Assembly (NCBI GenBank): GCA_001599295.1 | Contig: BCGN01000005.1 | Location: 744,001 to 808,000 of the forward strand | Direction of reading: 5' to 3' | DNA: 64,000 bases | DNA from: Sporopachydermia quercuum | Taxonomy: Eukaryota > Ascomycota > Sporopachydermiomycetes > Sporopachydermiales > Sporopachydermiaceae | In this document: positions 62,838-64,000 of the stretch, piece by piece | Numbering within the stretch: the first letter of the stretch is position 1 | Layout: every line of letters starts with the position of its first letter | Notes under the pieces: model-generated | What the model was told of the DNA's origin: nothing | Database searches by the model: none | Seen by the model: only the letters and a program-made list of their open reading frames with translations | Translations under genes and position numbers: made by a program

Positions 62838-64000
62838 TTATAATCTTTTATTCTGATTTGTATTGTGATTATCTGGGCGAGCCACTTGTCCGGTTTCTTC
62901 ATTCTCATACTCATTTTCATCTTCATCAGCATTGCTAATTGCATTCNCCTCTCCAGGTGGCCCGTCCTTATTGAAAATCTTACCAATAAAAGTTCCAACA
63001 GTTGCACTTCCTCTTCTTACAGCATCAGATATACTACTATTTCCTGGTGCTACATAATCACCATTATCGTTCATCAAATGAGAGACATCTGGTGGTTCTA
63101 GTTCTTGATGAGAAAATAATGAAGGTGTTTGTTGAGGACCAAGAAAAGGTGATATTTCTCCAGCGTTACCCAGGCCTTGTCTTGCTAAAGCAGCAGCCGA
63201 TAAATGTCTGGGGGAATTCAATATTGTTGCAGAGACGGAGCCATAACCATATCTAGGTCCATCACCAGAATACAACGAGTTGACTTCAGTATCTGGTTCA
63301 GAAATACCAGTGAAATTGGTATGATGATCTCTATTATAAGCTGAAACTGATGAGTATATTGAAGCAGCAGAATCATCTCCAAATACAGAATCCATATCTT
63401 CTAATTTTAAACCAGCAGTTTCAGGGTAAGTGAAGTAAACAACAAAGAATGATAGTAAACAAAACCCTGCATGCATGATATATAAATGGTAACGAATAGC
63501 TTCTTGTAAAACAGGTGTAACTTCTCCAACAATCCAGTTGAAAGCCCAATTAGCGGCTGTTGATAATGAGGCACCTTTTGCTCTTATTGATAACGGTAAG
63601 ATTTCAGGAGGATATAACCATGGGATTGGACCCCAAGAATAACCAAAAAATGCGTTATAAACAACAACAAGAAACACAACCATTCCAGGAGTTGCTGAGT
63701 TATTCAAAAACATAAAATATGCAATAAGAGATAATGATACAGACATTACTAAAGCACCAGATAATAAAATAGGTCGTCTTCCCCAATGGTCAACTAAATA
63801 CCAAGGTGGAATAGTGCTCGCAATATAAACTATTCCATTAATACCTGTCATTAGGATCGCATCTCTACCTTTCCAACCTGCTTGTTCAAAGACAAGTGGA
63901 GCGTAATAAGATATAACATTAATACCATTTAATTGGGCTAACGCTTGAGAAGACATAGCAATCAATACTCTTTTCTTATATTTTCTCCACATATAAGTGT
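62838..64000 (-). CDS. MFS sugar-porter-like transporter, YFL040W type (5' end outside window)
   Basis: At least 387 residues of a sugar-porter family protein are present; the 5' end lies beyond 64000, and the in-frame Met at 63992 is internal. Landmarks of the C-terminal half: MSSQALAQLNGINVISYYAPLVF, YLVDHWGRRPILLSGA (the D-R-x-GRR loop with DH), SWGPIPWLYPPEILPLSIRAKG, STAANWAFNWIVGEVTPVLQE and VYFTYPETAGLKLEDMDSVFG. The PIPWLYPPEI and VTPVLQE wording is closest to S. cerevisiae YFL040W, of unknown substrate. After the last span comes a tail of about 190 residues that is Ser/Asn/Gly-rich and ends acidic. One N (62947) lies in the tail. Family sure; substrate unknown. Confidence 0.85.
   Translation of the reverse strand, partial: TYMWRKYKKRVLIAMSSQALAQLNGINVISYYAPLVFEQAGWKGRDAILMTGINGIVYIASTIPPWYLVDHWGRRPILLSGALVMSVSLSLIAYFMFLNNSATPGMVVFLVVVYNAFFGYSWGPIPWLYPPEILPLSIRAKGASLSTAANWAFNWIVGEVTPVLQEAIRYHLYIMHAGFCLLSFFVVYFTYPETAGLKLEDMDSVFGDDSAASIYSSVSAYNRDHHTNFTGISEPDTEVNSLYSGDGPRYGYGSVSATILNSPRHLSAAALARQGLGNAGEISPFLGPQQTPSLFSHQELEPPDVSHLMNDNGDYVAPGNSSISDAVRRGSATVGTFIGKIFNKDGPPGEXNAISNADEDENEYENEETGQVARPDNHNTNQNKRL

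Overview
This is nuclear chromosomal DNA from a budding yeast (Saccharomycotina). It is AT-rich and holds about 37 protein-coding genes on both strands, mostly as convergent and divergent pairs. There are no rRNAs, tRNAs, transposons, LTR elements or CRISPR arrays that I can support. Two sequence facts narrow the lineage. (1) CTG is read as leucine: it sits at the conserved Leu of the ILGMEIR motif of TRM8 (62118-62120) and at a conserved WD-repeat Leu of SEC13 (18028-18030), which argues against the CUG-Ser and CUG-Ala clades. (2) A respiratory complex I subunit (B8/NDUFA2) is present, which excludes Saccharomycetaceae. At least seven genes have spliceosomal introns (SEC13, RNR1, SEC15, VPS55, PRE5, a SPOUT methyltransferase, NDUFA2) and an eighth is probable. 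The 5' sites are GTAAGT, GTATGT, GTGAGT or GTACGT, and the branch sites are CTAAC-like and lie about 13-30 nt before the AG. This suggests an intron-retaining, early-branching yeast, but I cannot name the species.

Layout. 0-12.4 kb: a TBC Rab-GAP (+), SPT8 (-), CAF16 (+), NUF2 (-), a small two-exon gene of unknown function (-) diverging from SDH5/EMI5 (+), and an RTG3-like bHLH factor (-). 12.3-14 kb: a gene-poor stretch with a 64-N assembly gap. 14-27 kb: NAT1 (-), SEC13 (+), PNP1 (-), RNR1 (+, four exons), SEC15 (-, three exons). 28-35.5 kb: IRC6 (+), a Phs1/PTPLA paralogue without the catalytic Tyr and Glu (-), ERJ5 (+), DAL3 (-), GLC8 (+), an MPM1-like gene (-). 36.7-45.6 kb: VPS55 (-), PRE5 with an acidic tail (+), a UPF0047/YjbQ protein (-), ERV29 (-), ZUO1 (-), ELP6 (+). 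45.8-64 kb: TGL3 (-), a SPOUT RNA methyltransferase (+), BGL2 (+), a DUF3445/HODM-like oxidase (-), a LigB/DODA-like dioxygenase (+), NDUFA2 (+), IVY1 (-), MRPL11 (+), TRM8 (+), and a sugar-porter-type MFS transporter cut by the window end (-).

Most genes are housekeeping: secretion and endomembrane traffic (SEC13, SEC15, ERV29, VPS55, IRC6, IVY1, the Rab GAP), mitochondria (SDH5, NDUFA2, MRPL11), translation and RNA modification (NAT1, ZUO1, ELP6, TRM8, SPOUT), nucleotide metabolism (RNR1, PNP1, DAL3), chromatin and kinetochore (SPT8, NUF2). I see no operon-like metabolic cluster and no clear new multi-gene system. The points most worth a second look are the catalytically substituted Phs1-like protein, the ATG-only first exons of SEC13 and PRE5, the PRE5 acidic tail, the unidentified small spliced gene beside SDH5, and the loss of the HX4D histidine in TGL3.

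Isolated single N bases are scattered through the window. Within genes they keep the reading frame, so they look like ambiguous base calls rather than gaps.
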